Shown piece after piece: positions 24,127 through 36,837 of a DNA stretch of 64,000 nt. The notes under the pieces were generated by a model. It searched no databases, had not been told where the DNA came from, and was given only the letters and a program-made list of their open reading frames with translations. Made by a program: the position numbers and the translations under genes. Source of the DNA: Eutrigla gurnardus (taxonomy: Eukaryota > Chordata > Actinopteri > Perciformes > Triglidae); assembly GCA_963514095.1 (NCBI GenBank), contig OY741279.1:5477041-5541040 (forward strand), given 5' to 3'. How positions within the stretch are numbered: the first letter of the stretch is position 1; every line of letters begins with the position of its first letter.

Positions 24127-27100
24127 CGTGGAAATGAGGCAAAGCGGCGACGTTGAAATGAGGCGGCACCTCCTCGTCTTCACTTAAGAAAATCACCCAA
24201 ATGAAGTGGCAGCTGTTGGTTTTGTTGTGTGTCATTTCTAGTCACTCTTCTGTTTTCTAAAAGGAACGTAGGACTATGATCTCGTGCATACAGCTGATGG
24301 GTACTAGAAAGGATTCGGCGGAGAACGTTAAAGGTTCTCGCTTGCTGGAAAGAAGGACTTTTCTGAAAGTCAACAAAACAAAATGACCTGGAAGACACTT
24401 CCTCACCTTTTACTTCCTTTACTTGTTTGGCCACTTTGAAGATCACTTTGGCAGTTTAACACTCAATTTATCTTCCCCTCTGTCTGCGTCTCTTTTAATT
24501 ACCGACCCTGCTTTAGTACGAGTCAAACGGGAACAATTAATAGAGGAGTGTTTTCAAGCCACTCGATCCGGCTAATGAATAGACTCGGAATACAAACTAG
24601 CCGGAAACTTTTCTGCAAAAGTTCACAAGGAGAATTTAATTGGGCCGGACTTGTAGATATATATTTCCTGTAGGAGAGGCTGTTGTTGGGTGAGACGGCG
24701 TTCTCGAGGAAGGGGACTCGTAAGCGACGGCTATTATTCGACAGAACTCTCATACGAGCTGACGTGATGCATTCAAAGCCGGAGAGCGAGACTTTGATGC
24801 CGCTTTCATCAACCGCCGGTCGCGCCGGCGGCCTCGTGAACTTCATCGGGGGAGACGGATGATGAGTGAGGGGAACGCTGCTGTCAGACGTGGAGCTTAA
24901 ACGAGGGAGAAACCCCCTCGGATGAATGTCGACTCCGAGGTGGTTGTAAAGGAGGGCTTCGCCAACTGCGGCGAGGGGGGCCTGCACGGACGTCTCAGTC
25001 TGATATTCGAATCAACCGACTCACCAGCAACTTTGTGGTGGATGTTGTTCGCAGGTTCGAATCAATTACATCTGTGCCACAGGCTGTAATCTCCATTGAG
25101 CCCTTTTGCAATCAGCGATATGTCAACTGGACGTGAAGCCTGCAGTTATTATTATTTTTCAGTTGTTGGTATTGATAGGCTATAGAGCAAGCCGGCGTGG
25201 AGGATTAAATGGTGCGCGGCACTAACTAGGACGTGAGGTGAAGTGTGTTTATCTGGAGGAGAGATCATGACTGTCCTCACAACGGTTGCACTGAATACAG
25301 AGTTTAAAGATCGATATTTGCAACTATGCGATACATTGCCGTGAAATGTGATATTCACACCCCTAAAGATTAATTTTAATAACTTGTGTAGACCTATACT
25401 TTTTGTCTAGTGACATCATCAAGTCAACATTTAAATGTGTCTCTCTATCAACTTAAGATCAAAATGATAATGAAATAAAATTAGCTGCTAAATACCAACA
25501 TTTAGCATGTTAGCATTTGGCTAAAAGCCTTGTCTGCCTGAGGACAGCCTCACACGGCTTATGGCTGTATTCTTGTTTATTAAAGGCTTTTTTACGTGTG
25601 CCAGCAGTGTAATTTCATGAAGGCAAAAAAAAAAAAAAAAACCTCCTATAAACGCTCATCAGCTCATCAGCTTTCCAACCATGCAGATGCTCATCTTTCA
25701 GAGCAGCCCCATCACTGTTATGGATGATACCCCCGATGGTAATGGGAGGCCTAGATTACACCTGCACACAGCCGATGCATCAAAGAACATGACGTCATAG
25801 CGAAGGAATCATAAAAAAAATATCTTATGTTTATGACACAAGATAAACACATGTATGAGTCACTGGAACGGTGTGAGGCGTATGGGGGAAAAAAAAGAAA
25901 ATTCATGGATCTTAACAAACCTGAGTGTAGAGTGTAGAGCAGATCTCTGGCAGGTGTCTCTGATGACCACTGCTGTGTGATTGAATGAATAAAACAACCC
26001 CGACCCCCCCGTCTAACACTAATGGGCTGCAAGGCATTGTCAAGCGGTGATGTATGGAGGCAATTGGCTCGAATTGATAATTTCATACAATTATGCAACA
26101 TGTATTTGCCTTCTTATGCATTTGGCATTTCTCCAGAAAAAGATCAGCTAGATATTAAAACAGCTGCAAATGCATGTAGTATGTGACGTTGCGTGACATC
26201 CATCCAGATAAATAAAAAAAATAAAAAAACATGTCCAACATGTTGAACGGCTCTGTTTTTGCCAGTTGCCATGGTAACTGGCGTGCGTGAATGGCGTTGG
26301 CAGCGTTGAAAGAGGAGAGGGGAGAGTGAATGGTAGTCAATGGAGTCGGGGGAAAAAACGCATAAAATGGGAGTGAATTAGAGGGTGGTGTTGAACAGGG
26401 CGGTGTATTGGAAAGAGAGCAGATCGGCCTGTTTCCCACAATGCATCTGCAACATACACATACGGTAGGGTTTTATTGGTGCTGACACAAATAAGAACCA
26501 GATTGTATCACAGAAAGCCGAACAAACTCTTATTATTTATGAAAATAAGAGAATGGAAATCCTTATTTTTGTACTGTAGTTGCAAAAAAAGTTGAATAGA
26601 CGTGTGTTGCTTTGCTCACGTTGTGTGTTTCATGGTGTGCTCTTGGAAAAAAAAGCTGTTGGTTGCTGCGTGCTGTATAATAATATCAGTGCACCTGTGT
26701 GCATGCATGCTGCTCTATTGTAGCGTCTCTCTGCCTCCGACAAAAAGCACCGTCAATACACTGTGACTGATGACATCGGTGACATCAGCATAAAAGAAGT
26801 AGCTCTCCTTTTTTTCTCATTAACAAACAGCCCTGACTGGAGTGCGATGCCGGAGATGGGGGTCATCTTGGTAGCTGAGCACAACGTCACCTTTCTGTGT
26901 TTTTTCCCCCCCATGCTTTTGTGCTGCATCTCCCTGGAGAGAAATTGCTGGAACAACTTTGTGATGAGACGGACTCCGATGTGGAAACTTATAGTGACAC
27001 GGTAGAGGGACGCCCTATTAGTATCAAATGATGTTGCTTATTAACGATCCATAGTGCCATGTATGAAAGTACTTTGTAATGGTATTTGTATACAATGCTA

Positions 27101-27177
27101 AGCCATTTGATTGTTGACAGATTCATATATTTAATTAACATATTTTAATTCTATATTGGCATTTCTACATCATAATT
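24127..27177. other. Unassigned sequence with a CpG-rich patch
   Basis: Between about 24690 and 25010 CpG is visibly denser than around it, and a 154-codon minus-strand open frame (24523-24987) crosses the patch without recognisable similarity. A GCATGTTAGCATTTGGCTAA motif near 25507 is a scrap of the GCTAAC-rich repeat. A poly-A run lies at about 25625-25641. Confidence 0.5.
24813..24831. repeat. GC-only hairpin in the CpG-rich patch
   Basis: CCGCCGG, loop TCGCG, CCGGCGG: a perfect 7-bp stem inside the patch with the highest CpG density near 24.8 kb. Confidence 0.7.
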
Positions 27178-27608
27178 TACAACAGCGTATTAGGGCTACT
27201 CTAGGAAGAAAAAATAAACGGCGCCTGAGAGAGGGGGGCAATATTCAGAGAAAAAAAGTTGCTACTTTATTTCAATGTTAACAACCTAACTTCCCATGAA
27301 TTACGTACATTTATTTTTCTAATTAATCCATCACAACGTGTGACAACGCCTCGTTAAGGTCTTTAGGGTGATGATGTTGATGGTTATTGTTGGTTTTATT
27401 TATATGGGGACAAACTGTCATCTAATGGGTTTTAATTGATCGGGTGGTTGGGCTAAGATGCTAGCTGCAGCTTTCACTGTTGTCATAGCAACGGAAAACA
27501 TCCGGTCAAGCATGTTTACTTCCTCTATGACATCTATGATAAAGTAGCACATTTTATTTGCAAATCTGTTTTTTTTTTTTCCTACAGTGACCATGATACG
27601 CCATCATA
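27178..27608 (+). mobile_element. TIR-type MITE, complete, 431 bp
   Basis: Starts TACAACAGCGTATTAGGGCT and ends with CTACAGTGACC, ATACGCCATCATA, matching the ends of the 21429-21912 copy in inverted fashion. Inside it shares GAGAGGGGGGCAATATTCAG, CCTCGTTAAGGTC, GGGTGATGATGTTGATGG and GCTAAGATGCTAGC with that copy, in opposite orientation. The flanks TAATT and CAATT are similar, but the target-site duplication is not clean. Non-coding. Confidence 0.85.
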
Positions 27609-30348
27609 CAATTTCACAACAGAACATTCAACAAATAAGAATATTTATATTGGCTTATAATATATTGTGTTCATGTCAATGTAAATTTTTGGACATATTT
27701 CAATTTTTGGAAGAAATAAAAGTTTGGGATCAGTAACTCTATGGGTCACGGACTCCCTGTTGTATCTCTGCACTAAGACATCCTCGCAGCGGCACTCATA
27801 CAGGTGAATTCCTGCAAAAACAAAAAATATTTCTAAATGATCGCGGCACCACTGTAGTTTACTCCTGAGTTTCATACTCATGGTCTGGTCATAGTATTTC
27901 ATCCACTTCCACCGATCCAGTCGGTCACGTAAGAGTGAAAAATGCGACTTTCCTTCAGTCTGAAATTATCCCCACAGCGAGCTGTCTCCGTGGTGGAGGG
28001 CTCCACATGGACCTGATCATATTACACACAGTAAGCAGCCCAGCTCAGGAGCCTCGGAGGCTTCCAGGAGAAGGGAATGTTTGGTCCCCCTATAGCTGGG
28101 GATCCAAATGGAGGTCAAGATTAGGGGTCCAGGATGCCGGGGTTATGGGATTGCTATGTGGGGTGTGTGTGGGGGCATGTGAGAGCATACTTATCAGGTG
28201 CCAAAGCTCCATCATCACCAGCAGCTGAGCATGAATGAATATGAGCCGGCGTTCATGAATATTCTATTAAGTGTTATCTTCCTCGTCCAACTTTTTATTC
28301 CCCCCCCCCCCCCCCCCACCCACCCTCGTTTCCGGCACTCAAAGATTTTTTTCCCCCCATTTCCTCCGCTCTAATCTTTCACTTCGCTCCTCTTCTTCTT
28401 TATCTTCCTCTGTCTGTCTCTCCGCGGTGTGTCTGAGGACATCCTTTACCACGAGGGGTAACAAGCGCTCCCAGATCATATTTAAATCTAGCATGTTCCA
28501 AAGACTTCTGGAGTCTCACAAAGCTTCAAAAACACACTCCACAGAGCTCCCGCAGCGGAAACCGCCGGTAAACCTTTGTTTTCTCTTCGTCATCCTTCCT
28601 TCCTCCTCTTTTCCTGCCTTTTCTTCTTCATCTCCACCGGTGCAGAGACGTTGGCTATCCTCTCAGTAAATCTTGGCATCCATCTTCATAAGAGATAACC
28701 ACAAGGATGGGAACCAATTCTGCTTTCTTTTATGTCGCAGCAGTCACAGTAATTAGGCTGGGAGCATTTTTTGTTTGTGTTTTTTCTTTTTCTCTTTGTT
28801 TTTCCCCGCTTGAAGCAATGTCCCGACACCTTTATCTCTTCCTCTATCTCTCTCCCAGATAAGCACACGACTCCCAGGACAAATAGTGGAACCAGAAGAA
28901 GTTTCTGAATATGTTTGTCTCAAGAAGCTTCAGGTTTATGTTTATTATTCTGCTGCTTCACTTAGCCATCCCAGATAAACAATGGTTCCACTTCGGTGCT
29001 TCGGTTCACAAAATAGGAGGTAGCGTCCGATTTAAGTCAGCACAAGCGTCCGATCGACGGCGCCGCGATCCGTGGGCCGTAAAATGAGCAGAAGGGCACG
29101 TCTGAGAACGTCTCCTCCGCCGAAACCCCTGGGCACGGCCACAACAATCAGCCTCTTCAAATGGAAGTGCAATAGCAGGTGGAAAAGGGCAACGGCACTC
29201 TGGTGGACGCACAGGCTCAGACGCCTGACCCCCCCTCCCCGTGTGATTGGTTCTGGAGTTGGCAGGGTCCACACAAAGGTCATTGTTTAGGGAAGAAAAG
29301 AGGAAAGAAAACAGGTTTGCTTGGTGGCTTTAATACAGTTACTCTTTTCAGAAAAATCATTTGAATGAAAGTGGACATTTTAAAATGACTGCAACAGTCT
29401 GAAAACTCAAATTTCAATTTGGCTGAAGTTGTTTTCTTGAAACAATTTCACCACTTTGTTGACGCATTCAAGCACGCGAAATTATTTTTTAGAATCCTCA
29501 CTTCGTTCTGTTTCAGGTTCGCCTCCATCTTTACATCAGTTCTCTTTCCCACCCAACTCACATAAACGGAAATCCAAAGCTGCCCTGAAAGACATGAAAA
29601 CAACCTGCAACGTTAGTGATATCTGACAGCCGAGCAGGTCCGGTGCACCAGTAGGGGGACCTGCTAGATGGGGAGCAAGAGAAATGTTGTGAGTGGATAC
29701 ATGAGTCTTTTCACCTCCTTCAGTTTGGAGCAGCGCAGTGGTTTAGTGAACCCTCCTGTCAGACACAGAAGAGCTGAACACCACATTTCCCATCAGGCGG
29801 TTCTGTCTATGAAATAAATCCTTGTGATCTCTGCAACTCTCTCTTCCCACACACACACAAACACACGTATCTCTCAAACAATAATCAACCCTCCTGCTCT
29901 TTTCCCCCGTATTGCCTGCGAAGCACAAGGAAGAGAGCAAACATGGCCCTGGCCGAAACCCAAATCAAAATCTAAGATAGGCGCGGGGAAAGGAAGAGCT
30001 TATGTGTTTGCAGTGTGAGCCTGTGGGAGGGGTGTGGTTGAAAATATAATCATGGAGCAGCTGGGGGTAGGATAGGTGATCTACGCTGGTGATGGGAGCT
30101 GACAGGGGAGGGGTGGAAAGCAAACATCGGTGAAATAGCAAATCTGCGGTAACAGTCTCAGCAGCTGAATTGATTAAAATGGAAAAGTGATTGAGAGCGA
30201 TATTTGCTTTGCAAACAGCTGCTGCCGGGTGAACGTTATTATAAACGGTTTGAGACACAAAGAGAGAAAGAAAAATATCCTTTTACACGTATAGATATTA
30301 AAGTAAAGAATTCTAACTGACGCATAATGAAACCGCTAACACACTGGT
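27609..30348. other. Unassigned sequence with poly-C run and CpG patch
   Basis: A poly-C run lies at about 28300-28317 and a short CA-rich patch near 29849. Around 29025-29145 CpG is dense (GCGTCCGAT appears twice, near 29026 and 29047). No gene is recognised. Confidence 0.5.
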
Positions 30349-30965
30349 GTTGAGCTGGCATACGTTAAGCGTATTAGCATGTTAGCCCTTACCAACTAGC
30401 AACAACACAAAGTACAGCTGAGGCTGATATTTAGTCACAGACCAAAGTACAAGGTCGCCCATGAAGTTCATTTGTCATATAAGACACATTTCACCCCCAA
30501 AAATAGTCAGAAATCGAGAGATCGTCTTCCAGATGCACCATCTGGAAACCCTGAATGTCGGTGCCAAAATAAGTGTTGTTGAGCTGGCGTACAGTTCATC
30601 ATGTTCATCTAACTTAAGTGTATTAGCATGTTAGCCCTTACCAACTAGCAGTAACACAAAGTACAGCTGAGTACAGGGTCCATTAAGTTAGAATAATTTG
30701 CAAATGTCATATAAGACACCTTTTACATGGTTATGGCACAAAATGTATATAGATGAAAAGGAAAGGACCACCAAAGTTATTCCAGTCTATCCTCAGGGGA
30801 ACATGCATGTCTGTACTTGTAATTTCATGGCAATCCGTCCAATAGTTGTTGAGACATTTCACCCCCAAAAAATAGTCAGAAATCGGGAGATCGTCTTCCA
30901 GATGCACCATCTGGAAACCATGAATGTCCGTGCCAAAATAAGTGCTAATCTGCCTGAGAAATATT
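30349..30965. repeat. Duplicated dispersed repeat (two unequal copies)
   Basis: Unit A (30349-30577) and unit B (30578-30946) both start GTTGAGCTGGC, carry GCATGTTAGCCCTTACCAAC, ACACAAAGTACAGCTGAG and a mariner-type end, and finish with ATTTCACCCCCAAAAA, GAGATCGTCTTCCAGATGC and GTGCCAAAATAAGTG. Unit A lacks about 115 bp present in B, including TCCAGTCTATCCTCAGGGGA and CATGGCAATCCGTCCAATAG, words of a repeat I know as frequent in fish. The open frame across 30698-31006 is repeat sequence, not a gene. Confidence 0.8.
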
Positions 30966-31596
30966 CCGCTTTTGACCTGGTGGTGGCGCTCAAGTACAAG
31001 TCTTGAAGGTCTGCATGTAATATCATCAAGACAATCGCCATGGAGATATTTTCTGGTCTAAAGAAACATTGCGATCAGTGCAGTCATGCGGCTAGCGTGG
31101 CTAAAAAGCTATGAAATATTAATTAAAGAACAAACAAAGCTGCTAAAGAGGTCATTAAGCATCATGATTGACTGGATCATCTAATCTATTATCTTCTTTT
31201 GCACCACCTCCATGCACTGCAATTACTGTGGAATTGAAATGACTCATCCCTGTTGTTCTTAATAGAGCAATTTACCGAGCGTAAACTGCAGAGACGCCCC
31301 GCGGAGACCAACCATCCAACACTAGTGTGACACCTGCTCGAGGTGTGGATTGACCAATCGTCTTGTCCCGGCCTGTCTGGAATCCCCCCCAGAGAGCCTT
31401 TTTTTTTTCTTTTTTTTTTTCGATGAGCTGATTTTTCTTCCTCGGTACTCATGCAGAAAAGTTTGATGCACTCAGCAGTTTCGAAAATGGCTTGTATCCA
31501 CCGCGGGGCGGACTGAAATTGAAATGGGGCACACAATGGCACGAAAGCACAGAGTCGACCGGGGTGAAACCAAAGCTTCATGACAGCTGTGGCTGC

Positions 31597-31636
<40 letters not shown>

Positions 31637-33557
31637 CAGAGAGAAATAAAATGAAAAGCCCATACAGCAAGGTCCCTGGGAGCATTTTTTTCATCCTCCT
31701 TTTTCAACCAATTTTCCTGGATTTCTTCAATATTTTAATCTACACAATGCGTTTACATATATGTATATGTTTATATATATTGTCACAATGTTCTTTTCAC
31801 CTACCGGTACTTACCTTTGTATTATTGAGTATTTGAGCAAATTAATGTTTAACAAGCCAATTTTACGGCTATTTTATTGGATAAAGTGGACTGAATTAAC
31901 ATTAATCCTTATGTGTAGTTGGTCATTTTGTATGAAAAACAATCTGTTTTATCCCACATGTTTTCCATAGCATTTTTGTATTGTGATGATTCAGAGTGAG
32001 AATAAAACCATCCAAACCAGCCAAACTGCCTTTGAGAAAAGGTCACTGTTTGATTTATTGAATTCTCTGTTCTTAAATGTTTGCTGAAAATAGTTTAGAA
32101 GAAAAAACAACAACTTATCCATAAGCGAGTGCTGGCTGTGCGGCTCTACAACTCTTCTTGTAACTTGAAAATACCAATTTTCCACTGCCTTGTCTCCATA
32201 ACTACAACCAAAATATCATTTTTCTCAAAGTCTTCTCAAGCAAAAGGGAGAATAATTCATCCCGAATGGTGAAACCAACACCATCAAAGCTGCGCGTATT
32301 GCTTGTTGACAGCTTTCAACCCTCCATTTGTTGGCTTCTTCACAACTTTCTTTCTTATTTATTCTTTTTCACTTTCTCTCTCCTTCATCACACATCCTTT
32401 AATCGGTATTAATGAAGCTCGAACTGTTTACTGGAATGCGGTCCTGTTCTTTAACGCTGACCTGCATGCATAACACGGTGCACATTTGCACATTTCAGAG
32501 GCGTGGATGCAAATTCTGAAGTAAATAATATTAGCATAGTTATGTGCTTACTGTGTTAATATGATGGTGATATAGTAAGATACGATTTCAGCACCATGGA
32601 CAGCAACGGTGAAAGGCGTTTACAGTTCCATACCCATTCATCAAAGAAGATCTACTTGAACGGCTTTAGTGCTGGATAATATAAAAATGAATATTTTATA
32701 GAAAATAAAGCATACGCTGGAATTGGAGCCCTCTTGTGCTTTTATTGGCATCATTTGTATCATGACTCTGTCCCCGAGGAAGATCGGTGTTGGGTTTAAA
32801 CATTGCTTATAAAAAGTGAGCTCATTTAAAAAGATCTTTAAAACCTTGCAATAATTCAAGTTTCTTTTATGGCAACAAAAAAGGGCGTAAAACCATTTAA
32901 AACGTTTCAACTCTTCTTGAGTTTGATTGTAAACATCAAACTGGATCTAAAATCTAAAAGAAGATGTTTGAATACAAAAATAAATGACCTGTTTTGCATT
33001 TAAAGAGTTATTGGAGTTTCCGTTCAGCCAATGCTTAAGCAGTCTGTCTTCATGTATACAGAGCATCCTTGTGCTTAGATGGAGCTGAGTGCGGTTATTG
33101 TAAAAGAAAAATAGCAGTACGTGAACTGAAGAATGCATCTTTTTGCAGAGAATGAGGACTGTGCGTTTTGAACACCCATCAGCCAATTAAATGGGCATCA
33201 TCAGTGTTCACCGCTTCCTTCCCAATCAACGCATGCTTCAGATCTGCACCAGCCGGCGTCCTGAAAACAAAGACAACGCCATCGATTCCCAACACAGCTT
33301 TGAAGATATTGTTTCGTTACCAAGGCGCATCCATACGACAACAATGTCAGCCATCACGCTCGTGTCCGTGAACATTAATTGGCAACGGTTCTGAAAATGA
33401 ACAAGGCTAAATCCCTTTTCATCTGTAATCACGGCGATTCTCCACTTTAATGGTTTTCATCCGCAGCACGAAGGTCACAACGCGGAGAGGCATCGCACCT
33501 GAAGGTAACCAAGGTAAGAACGTGTGTGCCTTACGGCCAACCTTCAGGCATGCGCTG

Positions 33558-33560
<3 letters not shown>
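30966..33560. other. Unassigned non-coding sequence with a small (TG)n array
   Basis: No gene is recognised. The 172-codon minus-strand open frame at 31189-31707 runs through the (CA)n strand of the microsatellite and is an artefact. Confidence 0.5.
31599..31634. repeat. (TG)n microsatellite, about 36 bp
   Basis: Eighteen uninterrupted GT steps. Confidence 0.95.

Positions 33561-33627
<67 letters not shown>
33561..33627. repeat. (CA)n microsatellite, about 67 bp
   Basis: About 33 uninterrupted AC steps, the opposite strand phase to most other dinucleotide arrays in the window. Confidence 0.96.
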
Positions 33628-33630
<3 letters not shown>

Positions 33631-36600
33631 GTCCCCACATCCCCGTGTGTCCTGGCAAGGTTGGGCGATGGAGTGTGTGATAACGCTGCTGTCTGCTCCT
33701 TTTAAGGCAGGTTAGAACAGCAGAGTCTGGTTGCATGTTTCACTGGTTCGGTTAATGACCTGCCATTCTAGCCTAGCGAATGCCGTTTCTCTACATCCCT
33801 CCGCACCCTCCGAGGTGTGAGTGTGTGTGTGTTAATGTCAGACAGAAACCGGCGAGTCAATGGGTTTGTACAGATGTCCTCGGCTGTTACACAGGTGCTT
33901 TCACCTGTAGCTGTAATTAATGGGAGAAACAAAGACAAGCCTAGGAGGCCGGGACGGAGACGTTTTCACCTTCCTGTACAGGCGGGATGGTAAATAATCC
34001 TAATGTTGCAAAAGTGACTTTTTCCGTGTTAACAAATGTCACAAACGTCGCCACGAGCCAAACAGCAGATTATTCCCGCAGCGCTGTGTTTTATGGTTTG
34101 GAGTTTTACGGCGCTGTGTGCATGCATGAATATACCATATGTCGCCGTGCGGACCGTGCTGTGTTTTATAACCCTGCTCTTTGTTCAAATGCTAACCGGA
34201 ACATTTTTTTTTTTTTTTATTTTTTTATAATGCCAGTTTATTACCTTGTCAGTCTAAGCTGTAGTCATATATTATATGTGTGGGTGGATGCAACAGCTTG
34301 TATAGCTAACCCTCTGCAATATGCAGTGTGTAAGCTTTTAGTTATCTGGAAGGTTTATGGTGATGAATACTTCCTCTAAAATATTATATTTGAGGTCTTG
34401 CGGCACCTAATAAGGACAATAAAATGAACTTTAATAAAACACAATGTTAACAGGTGATTTATATTACAGTATAAGCTTCTCAATACAATCATTTAAATGG
34501 CTACCGCATGGGATGTTTGTCATATTTTGACTCATTTCCATCTGCTTCAACTAATTACTAATTAATTGTTTGACTGCTTGACATTGACACATTATTACCC
34601 CATGAAGTCAAAATGTCTAACATTAGCAAATAGTTGCTCAATCAGCCGGCTTGACGTCAATATTTGACAAAATTAGCATGAAGCCACATTATCACTGAAT
34701 TGGTTTGTCATATTTCTGTCCAGCCAATGATAATTAACTCCAATATTTACTCTTCTTTTAGACTTATTTGGTGTTGACTATCTCCTGAACGAAATATATA
34801 TGGCAACTTTGTCTTATCATTCCTTTGGTGCAGGTAGTGTAACGTGGCTTTATCAGAACAACAGCTTTTCAAGTCCAAGCTCTGTAGCACCAAGACTTCA
34901 TTTAAATAATTTGTTTTTGTGTACAGATTATGATTTGTGAGAACATGGAGGAGAGATTGGATTAGAGAGTCAAATGTATTGTGCCTGAGGGGAAATTTGT
35001 GTGGTTAGACTTGTTCAGAACAAAAATAAAAAATATTAGTGATCAGTGGCACTCTTCACATGACGTGAACCATCCCTCATTTAATTGTGCTTTTAGAGTA
35101 CTGAAGCAAGAAGGCAGAAGAATGCTTAAATAGGTGGAAGAGATCCCTCCCGTTGCAGTTAAGGACCTGTCCAAATAGGTTCAGGTTGCAATTTATCTCT
35201 CCACAATAAGAAAGATTGGCAACCTGAATATACTTTTACATTGCTGGGAAAACTATTGAAAGACATTTTCTCAAAAAGACAAAAACGTACACTGTTTAAT
35301 AAAGTAAAAGAAACGAATCGTCGACATTAACATCATCTGTCAAGAAACAACCAGAACAACCATTACTCTTGGAGAAAAACACATTTTTACAGAGTTAAGC
35401 TTCAGGATATAGCTGGCTGGATGTACCAGGAAAAGAAAGGAAGCATTCCTTAAGAATAAATGTAATAAACCGGGGAAATGGTTAAAATGATTCCTGGTCA
35501 TTTGGTTGAGCTCACCGTTTTAAAATACCTTATTTATTCTAGTTACTAAACTCTGGGTTCACTTTTGTTCTGTTTAAGCAAATAATACACCAAAATATGC
35601 AATTACTTTTTATTTACTATTTCAGAGGTGTTATATAATGTTTAATAAAAGAAAAAGAAAAGCTTTTAGATCACAATTTTATTGGAAAATATGTTCATCA
35701 CCAAATTAGCAGAGCTTTATTAGCGGCTGTTCTTCGATGAAACAAGGTTACAAATATGTCATGGTGGAAGAGGAAGGAGCAAATATAACTTTATTGTGAA
35801 GATTATTGGAAATGTAATGTGCTTATCACCGAATTAGCGCATGTCTGCTTAGAAGACCAAGAATAAAATCTCGAGCATTTATGAATGTGTTCGAGCAATA
35901 TAATGAAAGAAGGTGGAAACATTTACAGAAATACTATTTCTATGACTATCAAGGCTGCATGCTTATATTATAAATATAAGCACATTATGTTCGTTTTTCC
36001 ACTCCCAGATATGTTTAGCAGTTTTTGCACCATTTTCTATTAAGGCTACTATAGCTTTTGTGGTTTACTCAGTCTCCATGGTAACTGTGTCCATGTGTAT
36101 ACCTGTATATGAAGAGCAACATAATCATATGAAATATACCTTGATTGGGCAGTAAATTAGTATTGAATGCAGAGAGTTTGCCCCTCCTCTCTAATTTACC
36201 CCCCCATCTAAACATTACACTGCACTATTAAAGTCCACACAAGTGGCAAATTGCCTGTCCGCCTCTCATCATCAATTCCACTGCTTTGGCTGCACCTCAG
36301 GCCTCATTGTGTTTCTCAAAGTTAATTGATTTGGAAGTCGTTTTCAGGCGACAGCGAGCCGAGTGAACGGGCAAAGAGGAGACCACGGAGCTGGGGATCT
36401 GGTTGGACCAGATTATGTGTTGTTTTGGATATTAAACCAACTTCTTTTATGTTTGTTTTTTTTTGGTTATTAACCCCGTCTGTAACGGACAACAAAGCGT
36501 ACGCTCTGTTGATCTACTGTACTAACAATAATCTTTTAATTAGCTTGGAGGCTCGCCACCACGATCCATAGAGAAACGGCAACTTTCTTTGTAGAGAAAA

Positions 36601-36776
36601 GACTCCATCAGCATCGTAGTTTCTCGATACAAAGCGGGTCTGACACAATTACAGCAGGCAGAAATCTGATCTATTCAAACAGGAAGAAATGGCTTTTACA
36701 GAACGACTGCATTCAGTAATCGAGGATTGCTGTAGCCTTGGAGAAACTTAATTAAATTACTTTTTTTTTACCCCAT
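33628..36776. other. Unassigned AT-rich sequence
   Basis: T runs lie near 34206-34227. A diverged local duplication is seen at about 35679-35710 and 35803-35838. No gene is recognised. Confidence 0.5.
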
Positions 36777-36837
36777 TTAAGTAACTGTCTATCGGCAACT
36801 CAGTACAAAAGTGTCCGATGGACAGATAGTTACTTAA
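36777..36837. repeat. Imperfect inverted repeat (hairpin)
   Basis: The left arm, TTAAGTAACTGTCTATCGG (36777-36795), pairs with CCGATGGACAGATAGTTACTTAA (36815-36837), allowing a short bulge; the loop is about 19 bp. It may be the whole of a tiny fold-back element. Confidence 0.75.

Noticed and set aside
24523..24987. Minus-strand open frame of 154 codons
   Set aside because: It follows a GC-rich patch where stops are rare by chance; no family is recognised.
31189..31707. Minus-strand open frame of 172 codons
   Set aside because: Includes a run of His-Thr pairs from the (CA)n strand and is otherwise unrecognised.
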